Assembly: GCF_001438805.1 (NCBI RefSeq)
Contig: NZ_JQCF01000015.1
Span: 1 to 48,801 of the forward strand
DNA length: 48,801 nt
DNA from: Companilactobacillus kimchiensis
GTDB taxonomy: Bacteria; Bacillota; Bacilli; Lactobacillales; Lactobacillaceae
Reading direction: 5' to 3'
Shown here piece by piece: positions 27,020 to 36,121 of this stretch. Numbering within the stretch: position 1 is the stretch's first letter; every line of letters starts with the position of its first letter. A program made the translations under genes and the position numbers. The notes beneath the pieces are model-generated. The model was given only the letters and a program-made list of their open reading frames with translations. It was not told where the DNA came from and did no database searches.

Positions 27020-28417
27020 TTAAGAAAGAACGGTATCATCAGCAGGTGCTTCTTTTTTAGCATCTTTTTCAATTTCTTTTTCTTTGTCATTTGTTGATTC
27101 ATCTTCATCAGGAATAATCATCTTGTTAGCAGCAAGAACAAATGGGAAGTACATCATTACGGACACTCCTAAACAAACAAATCCCATCAATAATCCGACC
27201 AAATTACCACCGGTTCCTAAGAATGGCAGCAATGGTCCCGGCGTGGTCCACGTCATACCAATAGCTGGCGACGGCATCCACTTCAGTACAATGGTTACTA
27301 AGTAACCGATCAAGATATTAACAACTGGTGTTAGGACGAATGGAATTGCCATAATTGGGTTCAAAACAATTGGCAAACCAAACATCAATGGTTCATTAAT
27401 ATTGAATAATCCCGGTACGAAGGCCATTTTAGCAATCGTACGGTAATCCTTTCTTCTGGAAACAAGGAAGATTGCAATGATAAGACCGAGGGTCATACCA
27501 CTACCACCCATATTAGCGAAAACATCATTCATAATTCCCCAAGTAACTGGATGTGGAACTCCGGCAGTACTACCACCATGAGCAGCAATGAAAGTTTGGT
27601 TTGATAGATCAGCTTCGGTAAAGATAATTGATCTTAAAGCATTCAAAGTGTTTGGACCATGAATACCTACAAGCCATAGTAGGTTTTGAACGATAGCGAT
27701 GATAATAACACCGTAGATATTTACCCCGATATGAGTCAATGGTGTTTGGATCGACTTGTAAATAACATCATTGATACCTTGTGGAGCAACTAATTGAATC
27801 AAGTAATTTAAGATTGAAGCAGTCATGATTACAATTACGATTGGAATCAAGCCATTGAATGAACGTGCAACAGCAGGTGGAACCATTTCAGGCATCTTAA
27901 TTTGTAGTTTCTTAATTCTAGTAAGTTTTGGTAAAAATTCACCAACTAAACCACCACAGAGCATCGCAACGAACAAACCTTGTGCACCCATGTAAGTTGT
28001 TGGTAAGTATGTAACACCAGCTTTCATAATTGAAGGTGTATACATGATCATAAAGACGGCAATACCAGTCATACCGACTAGCATGTCATCGGCCTTGAAA
28101 TGCTTGGCCAAATTTCTCGCAACTAGATAAGCAATGAAAATCGACATGATATTCATCGTTCCGTTAGTTACAGAAGTTAAAAGTTTTTGAGCTTCTTCCA
28201 AATGTGGGAAAAATTTCGGTAAGAATAAAATTTGTGCAATAAAACCTTGTTTTGAAAAAATAAGACTATTAATCAGAATAACAATTGAAGCAGCCATTGT
28301 TATTGGAAATGTATACATGAAAGCATCACGAACTGCAGCAATGTGACGTTGTTCATTCAACTTCGTTGCAAACGGTACGATGTGTTTTTCCATGAAAGCA
28401 TTAAAACCATTCATCAT
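27020..28417 (-). CDS. PTS sugar transporter EIIC, lactose/cellobiose family
   Basis: Membrane permease subunit of a CelB-type phosphotransferase system, 465 residues with about ten membrane segments. It begins MNGFNAFMEKHIVPFATKLNEQ, close to family N-termini, and contains the conserved HGPNTLNAL and GLFNINEP-type motifs (GIHGPNTL, GLFNINEPLMFGLP). The C-terminal ~30 residues are a charged Glu/Lys tail. No EIIA or EIIB genes are nearby, so those subunits must be supplied from elsewhere. The adjacent GH1 enzyme suggests cellobiose or another beta-glucoside. Ribosome site AAGGGGGG. The promoter carries a cre element in its spacer. Confidence 0.92.
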   Translation of the reverse strand: MMNGFNAFMEKHIVPFATKLNEQRHIAAVRDAFMYTFPITMAASIVILINSLIFSKQGFIAQILFLPKFFPHLEEAQKLLTSVTNGTMNIMSIFIAYLVARNLAKHFKADDMLVGMTGIAVFMIMYTPSIMKAGVTYLPTTYMGAQGLFVAMLCGGLVGEFLPKLTRIKKLQIKMPEMVPPAVARSFNGLIPIVIVIMTASILNYLIQLVAPQGINDVIYKSIQTPLTHIGVNIYGVIIIAIVQNLLWLVGIHGPNTLNALRSIIFTEADLSNQTFIAAHGGSTAGVPHPVTWGIMNDVFANMGGSGMTLGLIIAIFLVSRRKDYRTIAKMAFVPGLFNINEPLMFGLPIVLNPIMAIPFVLTPVVNILIGYLVTIVLKWMPSPAIGMTWTTPGPLLPFLGTGGNLVGLLMGFVCLGVSVMMYFPFVLAANKMIIPDEDESTNDKEKEIEKDAKKEAPADDTVLS

Positions 28418-28453
28418 AATATTTGTCCCCCCTTAATTAATTTACTCATTAAG

Positions 28454-28497
28454 TATAAAAAAGCGCTTACAAAAAGTGAAGACTTTGTAAGCGCTTT
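28454..28497 (-). promoter_or_regulatory. PTS promoter with paired cre elements, also an rpiR terminator
   Basis: A perfect 14-bp inverted repeat (28460-28473 and 28484-28497) has the cre core TGTAAGCGCTTT in each arm. On the minus strand, TTCACT, 17 bp, TATACT forms a promoter for the EIIC gene with one cre in the spacer, the classical CcpA roadblock layout. The same dyad, a 14-bp stem followed by six T, is also well placed as terminator of the upstream rpiR transcript. Confidence 0.75.
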
Positions 28498-28564
28498 GGT
28501 TATTCGTACCTAACGGTTGCTTAATATTCCTAGTTGGGAACACTGTGTACCATAGGTAGATATT

Positions 28565-29311
28565 TTAATGTAATTGACGAGCAAGATCTTGACTATGTAA
28601 TTCTTTTAACAGCCCATCAACCAAATAGACCGCTGGAACTTGACTTGTAAGGTCGTAATATTTGTGAATCCTGGTTTCCTCAATACTATACGACAACGCA
28701 TAACGTCCCATTCTAGCAATTGGACTTTCAATGTTCCCCGTAATACTCGTAAGGACGGTATCTGCGGAATTAACAAAATTATTTAACATCTCGACTAATT
28801 CTGTCGTTTTTCCTGACACTGACAGCGTAATCAAGACATTATTAGACGCATTACTCAATTGTTGAATCAAAGGGTAATAAGGGTCCTTAACTGCAAAACA
28901 ATTAAATCCTAGAGATGATGCTTGTCGTGCCGCATATTCCCCAATGGCACCTGAAGCACCCATACCGATAAAGACAATATTGTCAGCATCTAACATTAAA
29001 TGTGCTACTAATTTGATCGTCTTTTCGATATTCTGTGGAAAGGCATCCCGAGTAAACATTGTTAAAATATCACTCTTAGATTCCATTAGATCTTGATTTT
29101 CACTTTTAAATGACACTTTAAATTCTGGAAAACTACTGTAACCAATCTTATGAATAAATCTCATCACTGATGAATTTGAAACATGTGCCCCCGTTGCCAG
29201 GTCACGAACGCGCATATATGGCACCTGCTCATCGTGATCAACAATATAACGATAAACCGCCATATCCACCTCTGACAACTTCTCTATATCTTTAAACCCA
29301 AAAAATGCCAT
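28565..29311 (-). CDS. RpiR-family regulator with SIS domain
   Basis: Sugar-phosphate-responsive regulator, 248 residues. The N-terminal RpiR HTH (about 1-75) contains VRDLATGAHVSNSSVMRFIHKIGYSSF. The SIS domain (about 100-235) has VFIGMGASGAIGEYAARQ and ITLSVSGKTTELVEM, which bind a phosphosugar. It lies immediately upstream of the PTS-GH1-ROK cluster and is the likely local regulator, sensing for example a 6-phospho-glucoside. It follows the SDR gene by 13 bp and is probably co-transcribed with it. Confidence 0.9.
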   Translation of the reverse strand: MAFFGFKDIEKLSEVDMAVYRYIVDHDEQVPYMRVRDLATGAHVSNSSVMRFIHKIGYSSFPEFKVSFKSENQDLMESKSDILTMFTRDAFPQNIEKTIKLVAHLMLDADNIVFIGMGASGAIGEYAARQASSLGFNCFAVKDPYYPLIQQLSNASNNVLITLSVSGKTTELVEMLNNFVNSADTVLTSITGNIESPIARMGRYALSYSIEETRIHKYYDLTSQVPAVYLVDGLLKELHSQDLARQLH

Positions 29312-29324
29312 CTAATTCATTCCC

Positions 29325-30134
29325 CTATTTCATCAATCTCGATAATACTGCCCGATATGTATTCGGCATTGTCCGCGCAACCATTACCATGCCATGATCC
29401 ATAATTGAATTGTAATATCTACGTTTTGGTCTAGAATCAGTCGCAGCTTGATAGAATACTTTAGCTAAATCCTCAGAAGTTGCTCCGGTACTAATCTCTG
29501 AGAAAAGTTTTTCCACCTTATCAACCAAACCAGTATATGGAGAGTTTTTTAACAAATTCTTGCGAGCATTTTCCATCGCAATTTTACTCCACTCTGATTT
29601 GGTCAATCCTGGTTGAATCACAACTGAACGAATTCCAAATGGTTTAACTTCTTGATCTAAAACATCACTCCACATATTCAATCCAGCTTTAGTTGCGTGA
29701 TACCAACCACCCAAAGGACTATAAACATCCGCCGCAATTGAAGAAATGTTAATAATTCGCCCAGATTTTTGACGTCTCATAACTGGTAAAACTAGTTGTG
29801 TTAATTGATTGACAGCGAATAAATTTACTTCAAATTGTCTTCTAGCATTCTCAATTGGTATTTCCTCTAAGGGACCATATTCTCCATAACCTGCGTTATT
29901 GATCAAGATATCAATTCGTCCCTGTTCCTTGATGACATGATCAACCAATCCACGAATGGATAACTTATCAGTCACATCCAATTTCTGCGTATGGATGCCT
30001 AGTTCATTCAAATCAATTAATCTAGCTATTCGTCTGGCACCGCCATATACTTCAAAACCTTGTTTTTGAAAGTACAAAGCTGCTGCCCGTCCCATACCTG
30101 ATGAAATTCCTGTAATAATTACGACTCTCGTCAT
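29325..30134 (-). CDS. Short-chain dehydrogenase/reductase
   Basis: Classical SDR oxidoreductase, 269 residues, cytoplasmic. Cofactor motif TGISSGMG (TGxxxGxG, about 8-15), the NNAG motif, catalytic Ser in NISSIA and YHATK (YxxxK), all intact. Arginines after the second strand (GGARR) suggest NADPH preference. The C-terminal region resembles the retinol-dehydrogenase-like group common in lactobacilli. It is the first gene of a likely SDR-rpiR operon with ribosome site GGAGGT. Its link to sugar metabolism is only positional. Confidence 0.9.
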   Translation of the reverse strand: MTRVVIITGISSGMGRAAALYFQKQGFEVYGGARRIARLIDLNELGIHTQKLDVTDKLSIRGLVDHVIKEQGRIDILINNAGYGEYGPLEEIPIENARRQFEVNLFAVNQLTQLVLPVMRRQKSGRIINISSIAADVYSPLGGWYHATKAGLNMWSDVLDQEVKPFGIRSVVIQPGLTKSEWSKIAMENARKNLLKNSPYTGLVDKVEKLFSEISTGATSEDLAKVFYQAATDSRPKRRYYNSIMDHGMVMVARTMPNTYRAVLSRLMK

Positions 30135-30564
30135 AGAAAGTTACCTCCGAAACATTACGTTATTCTTATTTTAGCGTAAACCATGCATGAAACCTAGATT
30201 TCTTGGTTTAACATCAAAATAATTTTGGACATAACTGTTTTTACTTTAAATGTGGAAAATAACTTAACTCTTTCTGCTTAAAACAAACAGACCCGTAGTA
30301 ACCAGAAGATGGTTCTTACTCAAGTTCGATTATTAAATGGGATACATTTTCAAATAAATAAATCACACTATATTATTTATGAATCCTCAATTAAGAGATT
30401 CACAATAATATGGTGTGATTTTTATTTTAAATTAATAAGAATCAACCAGCTTTGTTGTGGCAGACGGAATTTTTAACCAAACATCAGAAACAGAAGATGA
30501 TTAACAGACCTTTTTGCCTTAATGCTCAAGAACTGGCCATGTTATATCCCACTCGCTTTTATTA
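30135..30564. repeat. Degenerate composite element C5 in an intergenic gap
   Basis: 430 bp without a gene. At 30311-30332 and about 30473-30494 are the terminal inverted repeats of the composite family (TTCTTACTCAAGTTCGATTA; TAACCAAACATCAGAAACAG), with an A-end remnant GCAGACGGAA near 30460. The centre is hairpin B3: arms AATCACACTATATTATT (30361-30377) and the complement at 30404-30420, with inner GAATC/GATTC. It may terminate the GH65 transcript from the right. Confidence 0.6.
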
Positions 30565-32901
30565 CTATCTTTCAACTGTTTCCTCAACTGGTACTTCAAT
30601 TTCAATTCTAGAGTTAGCCGGAACTTGATAATCTTGATTCTGATTAACAAATTCGATGCTATCCCCCACAACTTCGACTGACATTTTATCATTGACCACA
30701 CAAACCTTTAGTAGGCTACCTTGCCAATTGATTTGGAATTTCAAATTCCGCCAAGTAGCTGGTAAGTGCGGTTCGATTCTTAATTTACCATTGGTAATTC
30801 TGACACCACCGAATCCTTCAATCGTCATATTCCAAATTCCACCACAGGCTGCCATATGTAATCCTTGAACTGATTTTCCAATATGCACACCTAGATCAGT
30901 TTCACAGGCCATTTCATAGAAATTATAGGCTGACTCATCTAGTTTTAAGTCATTGGCCAAAATGGCATGGGTTGAAAGTGAGAGTGAAGAATCATGTGTC
31001 GTTTTAGGTTCATAATATTCCCAATTACTCCGTTTGATATCATCATCAAACATATTCTCAAAAAGATAGATCAATAATAAAACATCTGCTTGTTTGGTTA
31101 TCTGCATATCATTGACTTGAGATAAATTGTAATCCTTAAAAATATTACTAATTTGATTATTCAATTTGTATTTAGAAAGATCAATTATTGGTTTGGACAA
31201 ATATTTGTCATCCTCAGGAATTACTCCATCAGCATTAGGTTGTGGTAAATAAATTTTGTTGACCTTTGATACCCAATCTTCATAGGCACCTACTAAATTT
31301 AATTTGTCATCTAGTTTTACATATAAATCAGGATGATCCTCTTTCAAAAGGTTAACAACTTTAATGGCCTTTTGAATGCACCATTGAGCCGTATAATTAG
31401 TAAAAGCATTATTATCAGCGTGTTCCTTATATTCATCGGGACCAATGACGTCAGTAATTTCATATCTATCATGATCCTGGTCATATTCCAAACGACTAGT
31501 CCAGAATTTGGCGGCGTCCAAAATAATCTCGTAACCCATATCTTCAGCAAACTTTTGATCATCAGTAGCACTCAAATATTCCATTGTCGCAATCACCACA
31601 TCACTAGTAACATGTTGTTCAATAAATCCTGACCAAATTTTCATCGGTTCACCAGTTACAATATCAGCTGAACCCCAAAGTGGCGCTGTTTCACCATCAC
31701 TAGGCCAAGCCGCTTCCCAAGGAAATTGTGAGCCATCATAATCATTAAATTGTGCTTTCTTATGTGCACCTTCTAATCCTAAATAACGATACTTCAGTAA
31801 ATTACGGGCTACATTAGGCATCGTAAAGATATAGTATGGCAACATAAAGATTTCAGTATCCCAAAAAGTATGTCCCTTATAACCTTCACCAGTAATCCCT
31901 TTGGCTCCAATATTCATTCTCGGATCACGCGGTGTATTAGCAGCCATCTGATAACGAGCAAAGTTAATTGCTACTTGCGGATTAATATCGTCAGAATCAA
32001 TTTCGACATAATTTTTTTGCCAAATATCTTTATTCCAAATTTTCTCCGATTTTTGCAATAATTCTTGATAATTTGATAAACAATTTTTCTTTAAGGCATT
32101 GACCGATAACTCGGCTAAATCATTGTTATCAACATCAGAATCAATGCTGGTATAAACGTTGGCATACTTCACCAAAGTAAATTTTTGTCCCTTGTTCAAA
32201 TCAACATCATAATTCCCAAAAATCTGACGACGACCCATTTTAATAAATGGTTTGTTATTTAATAGAACTTCATCAATATAGGCCCGATGTCTGACATTAA
32301 AAACAAATTTGATATGCGACTGTTGAGTTTCCTCTTTCAATTGAATAAAGGTACCCTCGTATAATCGTTTGTCGCCCTCCATTAAGTGTTGCGTTTCACT
32401 GTTAGACTGTTGACCATCAATTCCTGATCTAATTTTGATGTTTAAATCATCACGATCAGATCCAATTTCCACTTTGGAAACCATCAGATGCTTGTCTTGC
32501 ATCGAAATAAAGCGGGAAAATTTGAAATTGATTCGTTTATGGTTAATGATCCAATCAAATTCACGGATCAATTCGCCATTCTTCATATTCAAATACTTAT
32601 GATAATTCTCTACTTGACCATCTCTTAAACATAAAGCCTGCCCATCGATTTTTATCTCCATATTTATTAAATCTGGCAAACTTGGTAATTCAGTTACTTC
32701 GCTTGGAAAAGCATCAAATGTCCCCGAAACAAACATATTACGTCTCTCATTAAGTTGATGTTCTTCTGCCGCAGCCCTCATTCCAAAGTATCCATTACCT
32801 TGAAACATTAAGGTCTCCATTTTATTAATCATTGTCGAATCAAAATCTTCAGTACCTATATACCAGCTATTCTTTTTATTTGTATCTACGCAAAATTTCA
32901 T
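30565..32901 (-). CDS. Glycoside hydrolase family 65 phosphorylase (paralog 2)
   Basis: Second GH65 disaccharide phosphorylase, 778 residues, clearly homologous to the one at 21826-24132 from end to end. Landmarks: LMFQGNGYFGMRA, GEGYKGHTFWDTEIFMLP, and the general acid in DVIGPDEYKEHADNNAFTN. It should make beta-glucose 1-phosphate from an alpha-glucoside and phosphate. It is monocistronic, with a strong promoter overlapped by cre, so it should be repressed by glucose. The divergence between the two paralogs suggests different acceptor specificities. No beta-phosphoglucomutase or disaccharide transporter is adjacent, which is unusual for maltose phosphorylase loci. Confidence 0.88.
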   Translation of the reverse strand: MKFCVDTNKKNSWYIGTEDFDSTMINKMETLMFQGNGYFGMRAAAEEHQLNERRNMFVSGTFDAFPSEVTELPSLPDLINMEIKIDGQALCLRDGQVENYHKYLNMKNGELIREFDWIINHKRINFKFSRFISMQDKHLMVSKVEIGSDRDDLNIKIRSGIDGQQSNSETQHLMEGDKRLYEGTFIQLKEETQQSHIKFVFNVRHRAYIDEVLLNNKPFIKMGRRQIFGNYDVDLNKGQKFTLVKYANVYTSIDSDVDNNDLAELSVNALKKNCLSNYQELLQKSEKIWNKDIWQKNYVEIDSDDINPQVAINFARYQMAANTPRDPRMNIGAKGITGEGYKGHTFWDTEIFMLPYYIFTMPNVARNLLKYRYLGLEGAHKKAQFNDYDGSQFPWEAAWPSDGETAPLWGSADIVTGEPMKIWSGFIEQHVTSDVVIATMEYLSATDDQKFAEDMGYEIILDAAKFWTSRLEYDQDHDRYEITDVIGPDEYKEHADNNAFTNYTAQWCIQKAIKVVNLLKEDHPDLYVKLDDKLNLVGAYEDWVSKVNKIYLPQPNADGVIPEDDKYLSKPIIDLSKYKLNNQISNIFKDYNLSQVNDMQITKQADVLLLIYLFENMFDDDIKRSNWEYYEPKTTHDSSLSLSTHAILANDLKLDESAYNFYEMACETDLGVHIGKSVQGLHMAACGGIWNMTIEGFGGVRITNGKLRIEPHLPATWRNLKFQINWQGSLLKVCVVNDKMSVEVVGDSIEFVNQNQDYQVPANSRIEIEVPVEETVER

Positions 32902-32978
32902 ATTTCATCATCCATTCGTCATATTATTTTGCCTCAATACTAGTAATGTCGTTAACCTGTTTAAACTTCCTCATACAT

Positions 32979-33007
32979 ATTGTAAACGATTTCATCGATA
33001 ATGTGAA
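32979..33007 (-). promoter_or_regulatory. GH65 promoter overlapped by a cre element
   Basis: Minus strand TTCACA (33002-33007), 17-bp spacer, TACAAT (32979-32984). The cre TGTAAACGATTTCA at 32981-32994 matches the consensus TGWAANCGNTNWCA and overlaps the -10 box, so CcpA should block transcription. Confidence 0.75.
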
Positions 33008-33187
33008 AGCAAGTACCTAACTTTTTTTGAATTAATCCCACAAGTTACACTTGCTAGAAAAATCATCCAACGAAAAATTATTACTATGTGTCCAAATTAT
33101 TGAGTTTAATCAATATCAGTTTATGACAGATGATTTAATTGTTTTTATCGATAAAAAACCTGATCAATTCATGTTTGTAAAAGAAAT

Positions 33188-33227
33188 AAAAAACTCCACG
33201 TCAAAAAAATTTGACGTGGAGTTTTTT
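33188..33227. terminator. Strong bidirectional hairpin terminator
   Basis: 18-bp stem (33188-33205 / 33210-33227, core ACTCCACGTCAAA) with A and T runs on both sides. The gene it serves on the plus strand is unclear. On the minus strand it could be a second terminator for the HTH gene at 33317. Confidence 0.75.
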
Positions 33228-33279
33228 TTATCACTATTATATAAATAGTAATAATTCGTTATTTATATTTTTATACAAA

Positions 33280-33306
33280 AGATTAGACTAATAAAACCTC
33301 TAATCT
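33280..33306 (-). terminator. Terminator of the small HTH gene
   Basis: Arms AGATTAGA and TCTAATCT (8 bp), followed by TTTT on the minus strand, 10 bp after the stop codon. Confidence 0.6.
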
Positions 33307-33316
33307 AATTACTTTT

Positions 33317-33571
33317 TTAAATTCTATTATTATTTTCTTTAAGGTTCTTTAAAATCAATTCGCTAATTTCATTTAAATCAATTCCATACAAATCAGATAA
33401 TACGAATAACAATTCTCCATCTATGATCTTGTTTTTATCAGTTTCAATCGTACTTAAAACTGAAGTTGATGTTGAAAAGTTATAGTTAGTTCGTACTGTA
33501 TCCACGACCTGTTGCAAGGTTAATTCTTTAAAAAATCTTTTAGTTCTCAAATATCTTCCAATTGTCATCAT
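33317..33571 (-). CDS. Small XRE/Rgg-like HTH protein
   Basis: Small DNA-binding protein of 84 residues. MTIGRYLRTKRFFKELTLQQVVD begins a Cro/CI- or Rgg-type HTH, and SVLSTIETDKNKI is the recognition part. It ends shortly after LSDLYGIDLNEISELIL, so there is no effector domain; Rgg regulators are normally about 280 residues. It could be a stand-alone HTH or the remnant of an Rgg regulator. It is divergent from the HTH gene at 33724, with AT-rich DNA and a TCATATATGA palindrome between them. Two ATG codons in a row are possible starts. Confidence 0.65.
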   Translation of the reverse strand: MMTIGRYLRTKRFFKELTLQQVVDTVRTNYNFSTSTSVLSTIETDKNKIIDGELLFVLSDLYGIDLNEISELILKNLKENNNRI

Positions 33572-33723
33572 ATGTCAAATACAACCTATACCTTTCATAT
33601 ATGATATTTTAACTCAAAATATAACTTTTTCCAAAAAACTTATTGAAAAATTTGTAATTCTAGCTTAACATAAAGCTGTTCCTAAATTAAGGAAAGACAC
33701 TTGGATAGGGGAATAAATTTATT

Positions 33724-33948
33724 ATGTTCAATAATCAATATCTTAAGGCCTATTTCACTCTAAAAAACATCAAACAAAGTGATATTGCCAAACTACTAGA
33801 AAAATCAACTTCTACTATCCGTAGAAAAAATGACGATTTAGGATTTACGCAAAAGGAAATCCTACTGATTCGTGATAAATATAATATTCCTATAGAAGCT
33901 TTTTTCTACGACAGTACTGAAGATAAGGATACCAATACATTCTTATAG
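33724..33948 (+). CDS. Small HTH protein
   Basis: Putative DNA-binding protein of 74 residues. LKAYFTLKNIKQSDIAKLLEKSTSTIRRKNDD fits an HTH of the XRE type, followed by FTQKEILLIRDKYNIPIEAFF as in phage Cro/antirepressor-like regulators. Ribosome site AGGGGAA, 11 bases before the ATG. It is divergent from another small HTH gene, an arrangement seen in lysogeny modules, but no other phage gene is present. Role unknown. Confidence 0.65.
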   Translation: MFNNQYLKAYFTLKNIKQSDIAKLLEKSTSTIRRKNDDLGFTQKEILLIRDKYNIPIEAFFYDSTEDKDTNTFL

Positions 33949-34029
33949 AAACCTTAAATCAGTTAAATGAGATGTAATTTATCAAAATGAAGCTGCCGAT
34001 TCACAAAACAATTAACTCATAAATAAAAT

Positions 34030-34085
34030 AATCCCTCATATTAACTGGAAGGCATCATGCCAAACCAATTAATATAGGGGATTTT
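34030..34085 (-). terminator. Hairpin B4, terminator of the 34102 gene
   Basis: Arms ATCCCTCATATTAACTGG and CCAATTAATATAGGGGAT with compensating G-T pairs. It shares the ATTAACTGG core with hairpins B2, B5 and B7. T-rich DNA follows on the minus strand. Confidence 0.65.
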
Positions 34086-34101
34086 TTATTTCCATATTAG
34101 G

Positions 34102-34590
34102 CTATTGATTAATATCCTGTTGCAATTGATTCAATTGACCATTGTCAGATAATTTTTGATATTGTTGATAAGCTTGATACCAATTACCATCACTAATAGC
34201 TTGGCGAAGCCCAGAATAATTATCGTTCGAAAAGATCTCTTGCGCAGCCTTTTCCGATTGATCTTTTGTTAATGATGAAGAATTCTCAATCAAATCCGCA
34301 GCTTGTTTCTGATTATCAGCCGCCGACATAATCTGTGACATTTTTTTCTTATTCAAAACTGAAGCGGCACGATCGATTTTTTCATCTTTTGCCACGTCGC
34401 CAGTTTTTCTTGATTTAACCTTTTTCACCAATTCTGATTTAACTACCTTGTCACTAGCCGTATCTTTGCCAGTTGCATTTCTTAAAACATTATTCAATGG
34501 AAAGAAAAACACGATACATAATACTAAAACTACTAAAATTGACACAATCGTAATAATTATTGGTTTCTTATTGCTTTTACGATGACGCAT
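34102..34590 (-). CDS. Hypothetical membrane-anchored protein
   Basis: 162 residues, not recognised. A basic N-terminus (MRHRKSNKKP) and one membrane helix (about 11-33) anchor an extracellular part. That part is polar and helical, rich in Lys, Asp, Ser and Gln, with heptad-like stretches (SVLNKKKMSQIMSAADNQ, QAYQQYQKLSDNGQLNQLQQ). There is no Cys, LPXTG or lipobox. Many lactobacilli encode similar short anchored proteins of unknown role. It is monocistronic, leftward, with an AAGGGTGG ribosome site and a B-family hairpin after it. Confidence 0.7.
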   Translation of the reverse strand: MRHRKSNKKPIIITIVSILVVLVLCIVFFFPLNNVLRNATGKDTASDKVVKSELVKKVKSRKTGDVAKDEKIDRAASVLNKKKMSQIMSAADNQKQAADLIENSSSLTKDQSEKAAQEIFSNDNYSGLRQAISDGNWYQAYQQYQKLSDNGQLNQLQQDINQ

Positions 34591-35107
34591 GTAACCACCC
34601 TTTTTCTTATAGATATATTAACACTCTTAATTTTAAAATTCATAAACATGTGTCTGGACAGTATGCACGAACTAAAAACCTGTTTCAATCCTTTCAGCAA
34701 ACTAAATTCTAATAAAATTTATCATTTTTAAAATTTTTATTCATCGGACAAATTTACAGCTAAATAGGCTAGTATTTGTCCTATTTTTTACCCTTTTGGC
34801 ATCAAATTTATCGTTGTAACGTTGCAGCCAAAAGGCATTAAACAGACAAATTGTCTTTTAAAAGCATAAATGATAACGCTCTCACCAATTTTGTAACGTC
34901 CTACACGCTGATGCCATAGACTTCCTCTGTATATTCTTATTTTTCGTTCAATTATTTTAATAATTCTTTAATTTAAAGACTTGTAAATTAGAAAAATGTT
35001 AATTATAATCAAAATCAATTATTAAGTATCTCAATTCAAACGTATGTGTGAGCCACTAACATGGCTAGGGAGAATAAGAGACAAATTAAAAAGCGGGAGG
35101 GGATTTC
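34591..35107. other. Intergenic region upstream of opp
   Basis: 517 bp without a gene. It holds two dyads, CCTTTTGGC/GCCAAAAGG (34792-34800 / 34827-34835) and AGACAA-A-TTGTCT (34844-34856), well upstream of the opp promoter; their role is unclear. The opp leader of about 90 nt has no evident riboswitch or T-box. Confidence 0.5.
34981..35009 (+). promoter_or_regulatory. Sigma-A promoter of the opp operon
   Basis: TTGTAA (34981-34986), 17-bp spacer, TATAAT (35004-35009), about 100 bp upstream of the oppD TTG start. Confidence 0.75.
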
Positions 35108-36121
35108 TTGGAATCCACATCAGAATTCTTAAATATAAAGGACGTCAGCACTGCTTTCAAAATCAATGGTAAGTATTACGATGCCATTTCTCACATCAAC
35201 TTAGAGGTGCATCACGATGAAATACTTGCAATTGTTGGTGAATCTGGCTGTGGTAAGAGTACTTTAGCTACAACCATTATGGGATTACATGATCCAGCCG
35301 AAACAAAAATTTCTGGAGAAGTTGATTTCGAAGGCACTAATTTGTTAACACTCAATGAAGCTGGCTACAACAAGTTCCGGGGCGCAAAAATCGGTATGAT
35401 TTTTCAAGATCCATTATCTGCTTTGAATCCACTTAAAAGAATTGAAGATCAAATCAGTGAAGTAATGGATTATCACACTAATTTCACCGCAGAACAAAAA
35501 CATGACCGAGTTTTAGAATTACTTGATCAAGTAGGAATTGTTAATCCTAAAAGAACTGCTCATCAATTCCCTCATGAATTATCAGGTGGTATGCGTCAAC
35601 GGGTCATCATTGCCATTGCCATCGCCTGTAAGCCCGATTTAATCATTGCTGATGAACCAACGACCGCTTTGGATGTAACCATTCAGGCCCAAATTCTCGA
35701 CGTTCTTCGTGAAATTCAAAAAGAAAATCACGCTGGTATCATTTTGATCACTCATGATTTAGGAGTTGTTGCTGAAACCGCCGACCGTGTAGCAGTTATG
35801 TATGCTGGTCAAATTGTTGAACAAGGTTCAGCTGAACAAATATTCAACACGCCTAAACATCCCTACACTCGTTCATTGTTAAGATCAATGCCTCAATTGG
35901 AAAATCAAAATGATGATTTGTATGTCATTCAAGGCAATGTTCCTTCACTACAAAGAATGCCTCATGAAGGTGATCGTTTTGCTCCCAGAATTCCTTGGGT
36001 CCCTGAATCGGCTCATGAAAAAGATCCCGTGATGCATGTAATTGAAACTGGACATGAAGTTCGTTGCACCTGTTACAAAGAATTTAAGTTTCCTGATGAA
36101 GCGGAGGATGTGAAAGCATGA
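35108..36121 (+). CDS. oppD: Oligopeptide ABC transporter ATPase OppD
   Basis: First ATPase subunit of the peptide importer, 337 residues, cytoplasmic. Walker A GESGCGKST, Q-loop FQDPLSALNP, signature LSGGMRQR, Walker B LIIADEPTTALD and switch LITHDLG are all intact. The C-terminal oligopeptide/dipeptide extension (HPYTRSLLRSMPQ and four Cys-region residues ending RCTCYKE) is present, which separates Opp/Dpp ATPases from others. The start is TTG at 35108, supported by GGGAGGGG six bases before it. Its stop overlaps oppF (ATGA). Gene order is D-F-B-C-A, as in many lactic acid bacteria. Confidence 0.93.
   Translation: MESTSEFLNIKDVSTAFKINGKYYDAISHINLEVHHDEILAIVGESGCGKSTLATTIMGLHDPAETKISGEVDFEGTNLLTLNEAGYNKFRGAKIGMIFQDPLSALNPLKRIEDQISEVMDYHTNFTAEQKHDRVLELLDQVGIVNPKRTAHQFPHELSGGMRQRVIIAIAIACKPDLIIADEPTTALDVTIQAQILDVLREIQKENHAGIILITHDLGVVAETADRVAVMYAGQIVEQGSAEQIFNTPKHPYTRSLLRSMPQLENQNDDLYVIQGNVPSLQRMPHEGDRFAPRIPWVPESAHEKDPVMHVIETGHEVRCTCYKEFKFPDEAEDVKA

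Noticed and set aside
33051-33248. Possible 65-residue ORF on the plus strand
   Set aside because: TTG start without ribosome site, and the frame runs through a strong terminator hairpin; an internal ATG at 33123 has the same problem.
33317-33948. Divergent small HTH genes considered as a prophage switch
   Set aside because: No integrase, replication or structural phage genes nearby.
34792-34856. Dyads upstream of opp considered as riboswitch or T-box
   Set aside because: They lie upstream of the best sigma-A promoter, so they would not be in the opp leader.
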